The notes beneath the pieces were generated by a model. It did no database searches. It saw only the letters and a program-made list of their open reading frames with translations, and was not told the DNA's origin. A program made the position numbers and the translations under genes. A stretch of DNA of 64,000 nucleotides from Rhodoferax sp. OV413 (GTDB lineage: Bacteria > Pseudomonadota > Gammaproteobacteria > Burkholderiales > Burkholderiaceae_C). The stretch's first letter is position 1; the number at the start of each line of letters is the position of its first letter. Positions 9,463 to 18,745 of this stretch are shown in pieces. The stretch spans positions 1-64,000 of the forward strand of contig CAMAWD010000025.1 in assembly GCA_945861785.1 (NCBI GenBank). Reading direction: 5' to 3'.

Positions 9463-10432
9463 GGTTTTGCATGCTGACCACGTTGCGCCAGGCGCGGTAG
9501 TCGGCCTCGATGAAGTGCCCCAGCAAGGCGGGTGAACCGGGCGCTGCCTCCACCGCATCCGCCTTGAAGCGCGCCACCACTTCCGGCAGCAGCACCAGCT
9601 TGTTGATGGCCAGGTTCAGTTTGTCAATCACGGCGACCGGCGTCCCGGCAGGCGCCATCAGTGCGAAATAGTTCACCACATCGATGCCAGGGTAACCGGC
9701 CTCGGTCATGCTGGGCACGTCGGGCAGCGCACTGGAGCGCTTGGCGCTGGTGACGGCCAGGGGTTTGACGCGGCCGTCCTTGATGAACGGCAACAATGCG
9801 GGGATAGTGCCAGTCACCAGTTGCACCTGGCCGGCGATCATGTCCATCGTTGCCGGCGCAACACCTCGGTATGGAATGTGGGTAATGTAGGTGCCGGTCT
9901 TCGACTTGAGCAGTTCCAGCACAAGGTGGTTGACTCCGCCGGCGCCGGCAGACCCGTAATTCAATGCCCCGGGCCTCTGTTTGGCCAGCGCGACGAGTTC
10001 ACGCATGTTGTTGGCCGGCAGGCTGGTGTTGGCCGCCCACACCAGCGGGCCGCTGGCGATCATGCCCACAGGCGCAAAATGGCGCAGCGGGTCATAACCT
10101 GCCGTGGGGAGCGATGCCGCCACCGTGGTGAAAGGAGACGCGACCAGCAACAGCGTATAACCGTCCGCCGGCTGTTGGGCGACATACTGGGTGCCAATGG
10201 CGCCCGAAGCTCCTACCTTGTTGTCGACCACGAAAGTGCCGCCCATCACCTCACCCAGTTTCTGGGCCACCAGACGGCCCATGGCATCCGTCCCGGCGCC
10301 GGGCGCGAACGGCACGATGATCTTGACCGGGCGCTCCGGGAAATTGGTGGCTGGCGATTGCGCCCAGGCCGGCAACGTGGCGGCGCACAGCGCCAGGGCC
10401 GACACAAAGGCCCACAGTGTCTTGCGGTTCAT
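9449..10432 (-). CDS. Bug/TctC-family periplasmic substrate-binding protein
   Basis: This is a 327-residue tripartite-tricarboxylate-type binding receptor. An N-terminal Sec signal peptide ends around LPAWAQS. The family motifs follow: RPVKIIVPFAPGAGTDAMGR (ligand loop), VVDNKVGASGAIGTQYVA, and HIPYRGVAPATMDMIAGQVQ. Such proteins bind carboxylates in the periplasm. No membrane subunits (TctA/TctB) are nearby, so this is one of the orphan Bug proteins typical of Burkholderiales; the ligand is unknown. The ATG at 10432 places the signal peptide correctly; the longer frame upstream lacks one. Confidence 0.9.
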   Translation of the reverse strand: MNRKTLWAFVSALALCAATLPAWAQSPATNFPERPVKIIVPFAPGAGTDAMGRLVAQKLGEVMGGTFVVDNKVGASGAIGTQYVAQQPADGYTLLLVASPFTTVAASLPTAGYDPLRHFAPVGMIASGPLVWAANTSLPANNMRELVALAKQRPGALNYGSAGAGGVNHLVLELLKSKTGTYITHIPYRGVAPATMDMIAGQVQLVTGTIPALLPFIKDGRVKPLAVTSAKRSSALPDVPSMTEAGYPGIDVVNYFALMAPAGTPVAVIDKLNLAINKLVLLPEVVARFKADAVEAAPGSPALLGHFIEADYRAWRNVVSMQNLKIE

Positions 10433-10517
10433 GGTGTTATGGGTTCCGGGATGAATTGAAAGGGAAAGGCACCAAGTATTGTGCCGCTTGAATGAGTCGC
10501 TTTTGTGACCCGGCCAG

Positions 10518-11222
10518 TCAGTCCGGGTCGCCGCCCAGCAACGCACACAACTGGTCGAGGTTTGTAACCGATACGTGGGGCTGGCGGTCATGCGTCCAGG
10601 CAAGCTCCGAGCGGTTCAACCAGGCTGTCTGCATACCAGCGTCCAAGCCACCCAACACGTCCAGTGCCGGGTCGTCCCCGATGTGCAGAACCTCGTCGGC
10701 GGCCACGCCGGCTGCCGCCGCCGCAGCATGGAAGATACGCGCATCCGGCTTGCCCACGCCAAAGATGTGCGCACTCAGGCTCGCCGAAAAATGCGCACCA
10801 ATGCCAACCCGGTCGACATCGGCATTGCCGTTGGAGATCGCAACCACCGGGTAGCGGCTGGCCAGGAAACGCAGGGCCGGCAGGGCGTCAGCATACAGGT
10901 CGACCCGCATCCGGTGTTCAAAAAAAACCTCGAACGCGGGTTCGGCCAGGGAGGTGTCCTCGCCGCCACGCGAGAGCGCCATACGGATGATCTCGCGGCG
11001 CATCGCGCTCATGTCGTGGCCGATGTCGGGGCGTTCGCGCACCAGTTGATTGCGCAGCGACAGCCGGTGATCGGGGTCTGCCATCACCTGCGAAGCCAAG
11101 GGCGCCCGCAACGCCAGCCACTGCGTCAGCTGCAGCTCGGCACGCTCGATGGCAGGCCAGATGGGCCACAAGGTGTCGTCCAGGTCAAGGCCAATGGCCC
11201 GTATTTTTCGCAAGTCCAGCAT
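10518..11222 (-). CDS. HAD-superfamily phosphatase (subfamily IA, YigB-like)
   Basis: This is a 234-residue cytosolic HAD hydrolase. Motif I is GLDLDDTLWP with nucleophile Asp13 and acid Asp15. Motif II is VVAISNGNAD, motif III lies in GVGKPDARIF, and motif IV is HIGDDPALDVLGG. A helical cap separates motifs I and II. The substrate cannot be told; YigB-type flavin-precursor or general sugar-phosphate phosphatases are possible. It is divergent from hemH with only 19 bp between start codons, so each promoter must lie within the other gene or the short gap. Confidence 0.87.
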   Translation of the reverse strand: MLDLRKIRAIGLDLDDTLWPIWPAIERAELQLTQWLALRAPLASQVMADPDHRLSLRNQLVRERPDIGHDMSAMRREIIRMALSRGGEDTSLAEPAFEVFFEHRMRVDLYADALPALRFLASRYPVVAISNGNADVDRVGIGAHFSASLSAHIFGVGKPDARIFHAAAAAAGVAADEVLHIGDDPALDVLGGLDAGMQTAWLNRSELAWTHDRQPHVSVTNLDQLCALLGGDPD

Positions 11223-11241
11223 AGGTGCAGGAGAATACCCC

Positions 11242-12342
11242 ATGCCCAATACCCGCTTCATACCCGAGCCAGCCTACACCCACGGACAGGCGGTCCGCAC
11301 CGCCATCCTTTACTGCAACCTGGGGACCCCCGATGCCCCGACCACGGGGGCCGTGCGCCGCTACCTGGCCGAGTTTCTCGGCGACCGCCGGGTGGTCGAA
11401 ATCCCGCGCCTGCTTTGGTTGCTGATCTTGCACGGAATCATCCTGCGCGTGCGACCGGCCAAATCCGCAGCCAAGTACGCCAGCATCTGGACGCCCGAGG
11501 GTTCGCCGCTCAAGGTCTGGACCGAAAAGCAGGCCTCGCTGCTGCAGGGATGGCTCGCCACGCAGGGGCATGACGTGCTGGTGCGTTACGCGATGACCTA
11601 CGGCAGCACATCGATAACGTCGCAGCTCGATGCGCTCAAGGCTCAAGGTGTGGCACGTGTGCTGGTGCTGACCGCCTACCCCCAGTACTCCGCCACCACC
11701 ACGGCCAGCGTGTTCGACGCCGTCTACCGCTGGGCCAGCGCCACGCGGCTGATCCCCGAATTGCGTTTCGTGAACCGCTACCACGACGACCCGTTTTATA
11801 TCGATGCGCTGGCCCGGAACGTCTGCAAACACTGGCAGGAGAACGGCCAGGCCGACCAGCTGGTCATGAGTTTCCACGGCCTGCCGCAGCGCAACCTGCA
11901 ATTGGGCGACCCCTACCACTGCGAGTGCCACAAGACGGCCCGCCTGCTGGCGGAACAACTCGGTCTGCGCAAAGACCAGTACAAGGTCACATTCCAGTCG
12001 CGCCTGGGCCGCGCCCAGTGGCTGCAGCCATACACCGAGCCCACCCTGGTCGCAATGGCCAAGGCCGGCGTGGCACGGGTGGACGTGGTCTGCCCCGGGT
12101 TCCCCAGCGACTGCCTGGAGACGCTCGAGGAGATCGGCATGGAGGCACGCGAAGCCTTTCTGCATGCCGGTGGCAAGGAGTTTCGCTACGTGCCCTGCCT
12201 GAACGACCAGCACGAGTGGATATCCGCCCTGTGCGCGATTGCCCAGAGGCACATGGGCGGCTGGGACACGGCTGCGGGCCCCGACTCCACCGCCCGGGAA
12301 CAATCACGTGCTCGCGCACTCGAGATCGGTGCCAGCCAGTAG
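11242..12342 (+). CDS. hemH: Ferrochelatase
   Basis: Ferrochelatase inserts ferrous iron into protoporphyrin IX, the last step of heme synthesis. The 366-residue sequence contains AILYCNLGTPDAP at the N-terminus and RYAMTYGSTSI. The substrate/metal-site histidine motif is MSFHGLPQRNLQLGDPYHCE, and VVCPGFPSDCLETLEEIGME is the classic C-terminal signature. The ATG at 11242 has a good AGGAG site about 9 bases upstream. The frame runs on upstream, but no better start is evident. It is divergent from the HAD gene. Confidence 0.97.
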   Translation: MPNTRFIPEPAYTHGQAVRTAILYCNLGTPDAPTTGAVRRYLAEFLGDRRVVEIPRLLWLLILHGIILRVRPAKSAAKYASIWTPEGSPLKVWTEKQASLLQGWLATQGHDVLVRYAMTYGSTSITSQLDALKAQGVARVLVLTAYPQYSATTTASVFDAVYRWASATRLIPELRFVNRYHDDPFYIDALARNVCKHWQENGQADQLVMSFHGLPQRNLQLGDPYHCECHKTARLLAEQLGLRKDQYKVTFQSRLGRAQWLQPYTEPTLVAMAKAGVARVDVVCPGFPSDCLETLEEIGMEAREAFLHAGGKEFRYVPCLNDQHEWISALCAIAQRHMGGWDTAAGPDSTAREQSRARALEIGASQ

Positions 12343-12371
12343 CTGCCCCAGGCAAACTGCGGTTCGACCGC

Positions 12372-13349
12372 TCAATCCGCCTTGATGTTGCCAGCCTTCA
12401 CCACCGCGCCCCAGTCGCGCAGGTCGCGCTTGATCTGCTCGGAGAACTGCTCGGGGGTGTTGAGCGGCATCTCGGAGAAGCCCAGCGTGTTCCAGCGCTC
12501 GGCCATCTCGGGCGCCGCGATCAGCCGCATGATTTCCTTGTTCAGCGCCGCCACGATCGGCGCTGGCGTGCCTGCTGGCGCGAGCACGGCGTACCAGGCG
12601 TTCACATCGAACTTGACGCCTTGTTCCGTCATCGTCGGGATCTCCGGCATCTGTTTGGACCGGTAGGTACCGCTGACCGCGATCGCCTTGAGTTTGCCGG
12701 CCTTGATCAGCGGCAGGGCCGATGCGGTTGCCGAGAAAGCCACCTGGATATGCCCTGCAACCAGGTCGGTGTTGGCCGCCGCAGTGGACTTGTAAGGGAT
12801 GTGCTTGATCTTCAGACCCGTTTGCTGCTTCAGCGCCTCCATGCTCAGGTGCCCGCCGGAGCCGTTGCCCCAGGAACCATAGGACAGTTCATCGGCGGGT
12901 TTGGTCTTGACGTAGGCCACGAACTCCTTCAGGTTGTTGACAGGCATGTTCGCCGCAACGACCAGAAAATTGCCTCCGGCACCAATCTGCGCCACCGCCG
13001 CGAAGTCCTTGTTGACGTCGTACGGGACCTTGTCGAGCAGCACCGGGTTGACCACGTGCGCCGCCGCATAGGTAAACAGCAAGGTGTAACCGTCGCCCGG
13101 GGACTTGGCAACCGCATCGGTGCCGATCAGGCCATTCGCCCCCGCCTTGTTGTCCACCACGAAAGGCTGGCCAAAGGTCTTGGTCATCGCTTCGGTGAAG
13201 CCGCGCGCGACGATGTCGGTGCCGCTGCCCGGTGCGCCCGCCACCACGACCTTGACCGGCTTGTTGGGCCAGGGGCTCTGCGCCATCGCGCCGGATTGCC
13301 AGAAAAGCGGCATGGCCACGGCCAGGGCGCCAACGATTTTCAAGATCAT
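12372..13349 (-). CDS. Bug/TctC-family periplasmic substrate-binding protein
   Basis: This second 325-residue Bug receptor has a signal peptide MILKIVGALAVAMPLFWQSGAMAQ and the motifs KVVVAGAPGSGTDIVAR, VVDNKAGANGLIGTDAVAK and HIPYKSTAAANTDLVAGHIQ. It is only moderately similar by eye to the other Bug protein at 9.4-10.4 kb. No transporter subunits are adjacent. It lies just downstream of the TetR gene and behind the divergent sulfatase, so its ligand could belong to the catabolic region; that is inference. Confidence 0.9.
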   Translation of the reverse strand: MILKIVGALAVAMPLFWQSGAMAQSPWPNKPVKVVVAGAPGSGTDIVARGFTEAMTKTFGQPFVVDNKAGANGLIGTDAVAKSPGDGYTLLFTYAAAHVVNPVLLDKVPYDVNKDFAAVAQIGAGGNFLVVAANMPVNNLKEFVAYVKTKPADELSYGSWGNGSGGHLSMEALKQQTGLKIKHIPYKSTAAANTDLVAGHIQVAFSATASALPLIKAGKLKAIAVSGTYRSKQMPEIPTMTEQGVKFDVNAWYAVLAPAGTPAPIVAALNKEIMRLIAAPEMAERWNTLGFSEMPLNTPEQFSEQIKRDLRDWGAVVKAGNIKAD

Positions 13350-13458
13350 GATTGTTTCTTTCAGGTTGTGTTGCAGATGATGATCGGTAAAAACAGGACG
13401 GCACAGACGGCGGTTCAAGGGGTGCCAAACGGTGCCAGTGCCAGGCTGGACTGGGCGC

Positions 13459-14157
13459 TCATCGGCTCACATCCTTCGGCGCCGGCTCCACCGCGCCAGA
13501 CTCACCGACCGGCGCCGCAAGCCCTGCGGCCAGAAAGTCGACCGTGTTGCGGATCAGCGCCGCGAAGCGCCGGCTGTTCAAGGGGGTCACCGGCCCGTGG
13601 GCGTGGATCCAGCGCGCCATGCCATACGCGGTTTCGTTGTTGAGAATCCACACACGGTCCTTGAATACCTGCGGTGGCAACTGGGGCAACAGGCGGCGCA
13701 GCATTGCCCGGCAACGGATCTGCCCGCTCATGGTCCCGGGATCGAAGTAGGGCCGCACTTGCGAACGCGGGCTCAGGATCACCTGTGCGGCCACCCGCAC
13801 GTAGTCGGGCCCCCAAGGCATCGACTTGACGACACCGCCCAAGGCACTGACCGTGGCAGACACGACCGCATGCACGCTGGTGTCGCGACCGCTCGATTCA
13901 AGTTCGTCCAGGTAACGGTGGCGCACGATGTTGATCTCGCGGATGCGCCGCGCCATCAAGGCCCCGATCAGCGCCTCGCGGGAGCCGAAATGGTAATGCG
14001 CCGCCGACAGGTTGCTCTGGCCGCTGGCGCGCAGGATCTCGCGAATGGAGACCTTGTCGATGCCATTGGCGGCAAACAGGCGCTCGGCGACATCGAGCAT
14101 TTGCGTCGGTGTGTCGGCGCCCGGATGCACATCGTCGGCGGCTGCGTCCACGGTCAC
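13459..14157 (-). CDS. TetR-family transcriptional regulator
   Basis: This is a 232-residue repressor-type protein. The N-terminal DNA-binding domain reads MLDVAERLFAANGIDKVSIR, then a helix-turn-helix around EILRASGQSNLSAAHYHFGS, the usual TetR signature (…YHFGSREAL). The C-terminal ligand domain is unrelated to any I can name. Possible starts are GTG 14157 or the in-frame GTG at 14151; no ATG gives a full HTH except 14100, which is very close to helix 1. It is divergent from the sulfatase, with a palindrome between the two genes, so it probably controls the sulfatase cluster and itself. Confidence 0.88.
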   Translation of the reverse strand: MTVDAAADDVHPGADTPTQMLDVAERLFAANGIDKVSIREILRASGQSNLSAAHYHFGSREALIGALMARRIREINIVRHRYLDELESSGRDTSVHAVVSATVSALGGVVKSMPWGPDYVRVAAQVILSPRSQVRPYFDPGTMSGQIRCRAMLRRLLPQLPPQVFKDRVWILNNETAYGMARWIHAHGPVTPLNSRRFAALIRNTVDFLAAGLAAPVGESGAVEPAPKDVSR

Positions 14158-14250
14158 GAAAGAACTCCGCCGCAGGCATGGCCGGGCCCGGACGGCCACA
14201 CGCCCTGGTGCTGACACAAACGCGATTGACAGATCGGCATCATTGCATTG

Positions 14251-14266
14251 TAATTCGCTCGAATTA
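14251..14266. promoter_or_regulatory. Palindromic operator between tetR and sulfatase
   Basis: TAATTCG-CT-CGAATTA is a perfect 16-bp palindrome (7-bp arms) in the 142-bp gap between the divergent TetR and sulfatase genes. It is 34 bp before the sulfatase start. It is the obvious candidate binding site for the adjacent TetR protein. The AT-rich arms stand out in this GC-rich sequence. Confidence 0.5.
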
Positions 14267-14299
14267 ATTTGTGCAAGCCCCCAACACCAGGCCCATGCC

Positions 14300-16564
14300 A
14301 TGCAGCACTCCCATCCGTCCGGCGAACCCTTCGGGGGCGTGATCGCCCGCACCGCGCAAGACTCCACGCCATGGTGGCCGCCGTCGCGCATTCCCAGCAG
14401 CGCACCGAATGTTGTCACCATCGTCCTCGACGACACCGGCTTTGCGCACCTGGGTTGTTACGGCTCGACGCTGGCAACGCCGAACATCGACGCCATCGCA
14501 GCAAAAGGCCTGCGCTACACCGGTTTTCACACCACGGCCCTGTGCTCACCCACCCGCGCATGCCTGCTTACAGGGCGCAACCACCACGCGGTCGGCATGC
14601 GGGCGATATCGAATTTCGACACCGGGTTCCCCAACATGCGCGGGTCCATCCCCCGCTCGGCGGCCACGCTGTCCGAGGTGCTGCGCGACAACGGCTACGC
14701 CACCTATGCTGCCGGCAAGTGGCACCTGGCCCCGATGGCCGAGTGCTCCGCGGCCGGGCCGTTTGCAAACTGGCCACTGCAACGCGGCTTTGACCGCTTC
14801 TATGGGTTCCTCAATGGCGAAACCGACCAGTTCACACCCGAGTTGGTGTGCGACAACCACGCCGTGGTCCAGCCGCGCTCGGTGCAAGACGGTTACCACT
14901 TTTCGGAAGATGTCGTAGACCAGGCGAGCGGGTTCATCCGTGACCTGAAGTCGCTGGTGCCAGAGCGGCCGTTCTTCCTGTACCTGGCCTTTGGCGCCAT
15001 GCATGCGCCGCACCAGGCGCCGCGGGCCTACCTCGACAAATACCGCGGCCGTTTCGACGCCGGCTGGGACATCGAACGCGAACGCTGGTTCCAGCGCCAG
15101 AAGGAGCTCGGCGTGATCCCCGCGAACACACTGCTGGCGCCACGCAATCCTGGTGTGCGCCCCTGGGCCGAACTGTCGGTCAACGAGCAGCGCTTTGCCG
15201 CCCGGCTCCAGGAGGCATTCGCCGCCATGCTCGAACACACCGATGCCCAGATCGGGCGCCTGGTGGACCATCTCAAAGAGCTGGGCCAGTGGGACAACAC
15301 GCTGTTCATGCTGCTGTCCGACAACGGTGCCAGCCAGGAGGGCGGCGCCACCGGCATCCTGGACGAGATGCGCTACTTCAACGGAATGCGCGAGGACGTG
15401 GATGCCGCCGTGCTGCGCCTGGACGACATCGGCGGCCCCAACAGCCACAGCAACATCCCCTGGGGCTGGGCGCAGGCGGGCAACAGCCCACTCAAGTGGT
15501 ACAAGCAGAACACGCACGGCGGTGGCGTGCGCGACCCGCTGGTCGTGCATTGGCCCGGCCACCTGGCCGGCCCCGGCCAGACGCGCACGCAGTTCTGCCA
15601 TGCGATCGACATCGCGCCCACGGTTCTGGCGGCAATTGGCATTGCGCCACCGGCCACAGTGGCCGACGTGCCTCAGATGCCGGTGCATGGCACCAGCCTG
15701 CTTGCGACTTTCGGCGATGCGGGCGCTGTGTTGCCGCGCGGCGCGCAGTATTTCGAGATGTTCGGCCATCGGGCACTCTGGCTGGACGGCTGGAAGGCGG
15801 TGTCGCGCCACAAACACGGCGTGCCCTACGACAACGATGTCTGGGAGCTCTACCACCTGGACGCCGATTTTTCCGAGTGCACGGACCTGGCGGCGCAGCA
15901 GCCACAGCGATTGCAGGAGATGGTGGCGCTGTGGTGGCGCGAGGCCGAACAGCACGGCGTGTTGCCCCTGGACGACCGGGGAGCCGCCGAGCTGTTCCGC
16001 GCCTCCCGCCGGCCCGACATGCCCACCTCGCGCCGGCGCTTTGTCTATTACCCGCCGGTGTCCCACATCACCGCCGACACCTGCCCCTCAGCCGCACGCA
16101 GCTGGCGCACCGAGATCGACATCACGCACCCTGCCGGCCATGCCGATGGTGCGCTCGTGGCGCGCGGCACCATCAACAGCGGTTTCATCCTTTACGTGCA
16201 AAGTGGCTGCCTGCATTTCGACTACAACTGCTTCCACGACCACACCCGTGCCGACGCCAGCGTGCCGATCGCGCCGGGCGCGCATCGCCTCGCACTCGAC
16301 ATCGCCCGGCTGCCCGAGGGCGGTGCCGACGTCACGCTGTCGGTCGATGCCGTGGTGGTCGCCCAGGCGCAGATCCCGAAGCTGCTGTTCGTGCTGTCCA
16401 GCATTGGCATGGACCTGGGCCGCAGCCTGTCGCCGGTCAACGACGACTACCAGGCCCCGTTCAACTACCCCGGGCGCATCCACCGTGTGGTCTTCGAGCT
16501 CGAGGACAAGGCCAGCCGTGGCGAGATCAAGGCCGGCATGCGCGCCGAAATGACGCGCCAATAA
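14300..16564 (+). CDS. Arylsulfatase-type sulfatase (formylglycine enzyme)
   Basis: This is a 754-residue type I sulfatase that would hydrolyse sulfate esters. Residues NVVTIVLDDTGFAHLGCYGS provide the metal-binding aspartates 44 and 45. ALCSPTRACLLTGRN carries Cys82 in the C-x-P-x-R motif that is matured to formylglycine. GKWHLAP and a later LSDNGAS with metal ligands complete the fold. A long C-terminal beta-rich extension follows the core. I see no signal peptide, so a cytoplasmic location is likely. The start is the ATG at 14300, without a clear ribosome site. The sulfated substrate is unknown; phosphonate hydrolases and phosphodiesterases share this superfamily. Confidence 0.9.
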   Translation: MQHSHPSGEPFGGVIARTAQDSTPWWPPSRIPSSAPNVVTIVLDDTGFAHLGCYGSTLATPNIDAIAAKGLRYTGFHTTALCSPTRACLLTGRNHHAVGMRAISNFDTGFPNMRGSIPRSAATLSEVLRDNGYATYAAGKWHLAPMAECSAAGPFANWPLQRGFDRFYGFLNGETDQFTPELVCDNHAVVQPRSVQDGYHFSEDVVDQASGFIRDLKSLVPERPFFLYLAFGAMHAPHQAPRAYLDKYRGRFDAGWDIERERWFQRQKELGVIPANTLLAPRNPGVRPWAELSVNEQRFAARLQEAFAAMLEHTDAQIGRLVDHLKELGQWDNTLFMLLSDNGASQEGGATGILDEMRYFNGMREDVDAAVLRLDDIGGPNSHSNIPWGWAQAGNSPLKWYKQNTHGGGVRDPLVVHWPGHLAGPGQTRTQFCHAIDIAPTVLAAIGIAPPATVADVPQMPVHGTSLLATFGDAGAVLPRGAQYFEMFGHRALWLDGWKAVSRHKHGVPYDNDVWELYHLDADFSECTDLAAQQPQRLQEMVALWWREAEQHGVLPLDDRGAAELFRASRRPDMPTSRRRFVYYPPVSHITADTCPSAARSWRTEIDITHPAGHADGALVARGTINSGFILYVQSGCLHFDYNCFHDHTRADASVPIAPGAHRLALDIARLPEGGADVTLSVDAVVVAQAQIPKLLFVLSSIGMDLGRSLSPVNDDYQAPFNYPGRIHRVVFELEDKASRGEIKAGMRAEMTRQ

Positions 16565-16594
16565 TCCCCTGCCCCACCTATCCAGGACCCCTCC

Positions 16595-18745
16595 ATGCAA
16601 GTTTTCACCGACAGCGCCCTGGGCGCGCGGATCGACTCACTGTCCAGCATCTTCACACCGCGATCGGTCGCCGTCGTCGGGGCCTCCGATACGCCCACCA
16701 AGATCGGCGGTATCCCGGTCGACTTCCTGAAACGCTTCGGCTACGCCGGTGCAATCTATCCGGTCAACCCGAAGCCCGGGCTGGTACAGGGTCTGCCGTC
16801 CTTCAACACGCTGCAGGCGATCGGCGCGCCGCTAGACCTGGCGATATTTGCCATACCTGCCAATCTGGTTCCGGCGGCCCTGGACGACGCGATTGCGGCA
16901 GGCGTGCGCGGGGTCGTGTTGTTCAGTTCCGGTTTTGCAGAAGTCAGCGCCGCAGGCGCCCGCCTGCAGGCGCAACTCGGCGCCAAGGCACGCGCCAGTG
17001 GCGTGCGCCTGCTGGGGCCCAATTGCCTGGGGGCGATCAACCCGGGCCACAAGGTGTATGCGTCGTTCACGCCCACGCCCAATGCCGGCCTGGTGCGGGC
17101 GGGCAACATCGGCATCGTGAGCCAGTCGGGTGCCTTCGGCGCTTATGCCTACTCACTGGCGCGTGAGCGCAATATCGGCATCTCGCAATGGGTCACCACC
17201 GGCAACGAGGCCGATGTCGACTTCGCGGACTGTGTGGAATGGATGGCCCACGACCCCGCAACGAAGGTGATCATGGGGTACATGGAAGGCTGCCGCGACG
17301 GCTTCAGATTGCGCCGCGCGCTGGCCGCCGCGCGGGCGGCCAGGAAACCGGTCGTCATCGTCAAGGTCGGGCGCACCGCCATCGGCGCGCAGGCGGCGGC
17401 GTCCCACACGGCAGCGCTGGCGGGCAACGACGCGGTGTACGACGCCGTGTTACGGGAGTACGGTGTGCACCGGGCGCGCGACATCGCCGAATTCTTCGGC
17501 ATCGCCGCCAGCGCCAGCGTCGCCGCACTGCCCACCGACCGTTCCCTGGGCCTGTTCACCATCTCCGGTGGCGTGGGTGTGCTGATGGCCGATGCCGCCG
17601 GTGACGCCGGCATGGACCTGCGCCCCATGCCCCAGGCTGCGCAGGACACGATCCGCAGTTGGGTCCCGTTTGCCGGCCCGGCCAATCCGGTGGACATCAC
17701 CGGCCAGGTCACCAACGACTCGACGCTGGTCGAGCGCACGGCCAGGCTGATGCTCGACGAAGGCGGCTACGCCAACTGGATCGGCTTCATGGCGGCCGCC
17801 GGCACGTCCGACAAATTCTGGCCGGTGCTGGAGTCGCTCGTCACCAACCTGCGCCGCGACTACCCGCACAAGGTTCTGGCGGTCAGCACCCTGCTCAAAC
17901 CGGAACGCCAGCGCGTGCTGGAGGCGATGGGCTGCATGTTCTTCTCCGAACCTTCAGAGGCGGTGCGCACGATTGCGGCGCTGGCCGATTTCGGAGCCGC
18001 CTTCGCCCGCCCTGCACCCGCAGCGCCGGTACAACTGCCCGCCACCGCGCCCCTGCCCGCGGGCACCCAATCCGAACCCCAGGGCCTGGCCACCCTGGCG
18101 GCGGCCGGAATCCACACGGCGCAGCACCAGGTGGCCCAGAGCGCCGACGAGGCCGTGGCGGCGGCCCAGCGCAGCGGCGGCCCCGTGGTGTTGAAGATCG
18201 TGTCGCCGGACATCACCCACAAGTCCGACATCGGCGGCGTCGCGCTCGGTCTGCGTGGTGCAACCGCGGTCCGCGCGGCGCACGAACGGATGCTGGCCAG
18301 CGTGCGCAGCCACGCGCCAACGGCCCGCATCGAGGGCGTGCTGGTCGCCCCGATGCTGTCCGGCGGTGTCGAATGCATCCTGGGCGCCCACAACGACCCG
18401 GTGTTCGGCCCGATGGTGGTGTTCGGCCTGGGCGGCGTATTCGTGGAACTGCTCGGGGATGTGGTGCTGCATTCTGCACCGGTAACCCAGGAACAGGCCC
18501 TGGAGATGATCCACTCCACCCGTGGATTTGCGCTGCTTGCCGGCGCGCGCGGGCAGCCGCCGGTGGACCTGGAGCACCTGGCCGGGAATCTTGCGGCGCT
18601 GTCGCAACTGGCTGTGGCCGCCGGGGACACCCTGGTGAGCATCGACGTCAACCCGTTCATCGCCCTGCCCAAGGAGCTGGGGGGTGGTTGCGCGGTGGAT
18701 GCCGTGGTGGTCGGCAGGGCCACCGATCAGGGAGAACGCGCGTGA
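16595..18745 (+). CDS. ADP-forming-type acyl-CoA synthetase (acetate--CoA ligase family)
   Basis: This is a 716-residue fused acyl-CoA synthetase of the nucleoside-diphosphate-forming family. It makes an acyl-CoA from a carboxylate, ATP and CoA through a phosphohistidine. Order: CoA-binding Rossmann domain (SVAVVGASDTPTKIGG from about residue 24), two succinyl-CoA-ligase-like domains with catalytic His271 in AAASHTAALAGND, then a C-terminal ATP-grasp domain from about 490 (VVLKIVSPDITHKSDIGGV). It starts 30 bp after the sulfatase and overlaps the next gene by 4 bp (GTGA). The acid activated is unknown; context suggests it acts on the product of the sulfatase branch. Confidence 0.88.
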   Translation: MQVFTDSALGARIDSLSSIFTPRSVAVVGASDTPTKIGGIPVDFLKRFGYAGAIYPVNPKPGLVQGLPSFNTLQAIGAPLDLAIFAIPANLVPAALDDAIAAGVRGVVLFSSGFAEVSAAGARLQAQLGAKARASGVRLLGPNCLGAINPGHKVYASFTPTPNAGLVRAGNIGIVSQSGAFGAYAYSLARERNIGISQWVTTGNEADVDFADCVEWMAHDPATKVIMGYMEGCRDGFRLRRALAAARAARKPVVIVKVGRTAIGAQAAASHTAALAGNDAVYDAVLREYGVHRARDIAEFFGIAASASVAALPTDRSLGLFTISGGVGVLMADAAGDAGMDLRPMPQAAQDTIRSWVPFAGPANPVDITGQVTNDSTLVERTARLMLDEGGYANWIGFMAAAGTSDKFWPVLESLVTNLRRDYPHKVLAVSTLLKPERQRVLEAMGCMFFSEPSEAVRTIAALADFGAAFARPAPAAPVQLPATAPLPAGTQSEPQGLATLAAAGIHTAQHQVAQSADEAVAAAQRSGGPVVLKIVSPDITHKSDIGGVALGLRGATAVRAAHERMLASVRSHAPTARIEGVLVAPMLSGGVECILGAHNDPVFGPMVVFGLGGVFVELLGDVVLHSAPVTQEQALEMIHSTRGFALLAGARGQPPVDLEHLAGNLAALSQLAVAAGDTLVSIDVNPFIALPKELGGGCAVDAVVVGRATDQGERA

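Noticed and set aside
17659-18741. A long in-frame extension upstream of the first DUF1254 gene
   Set aside because: It is an alternative frame inside the acyl-CoA synthetase gene; family similarity begins only after the GTG at 18742.
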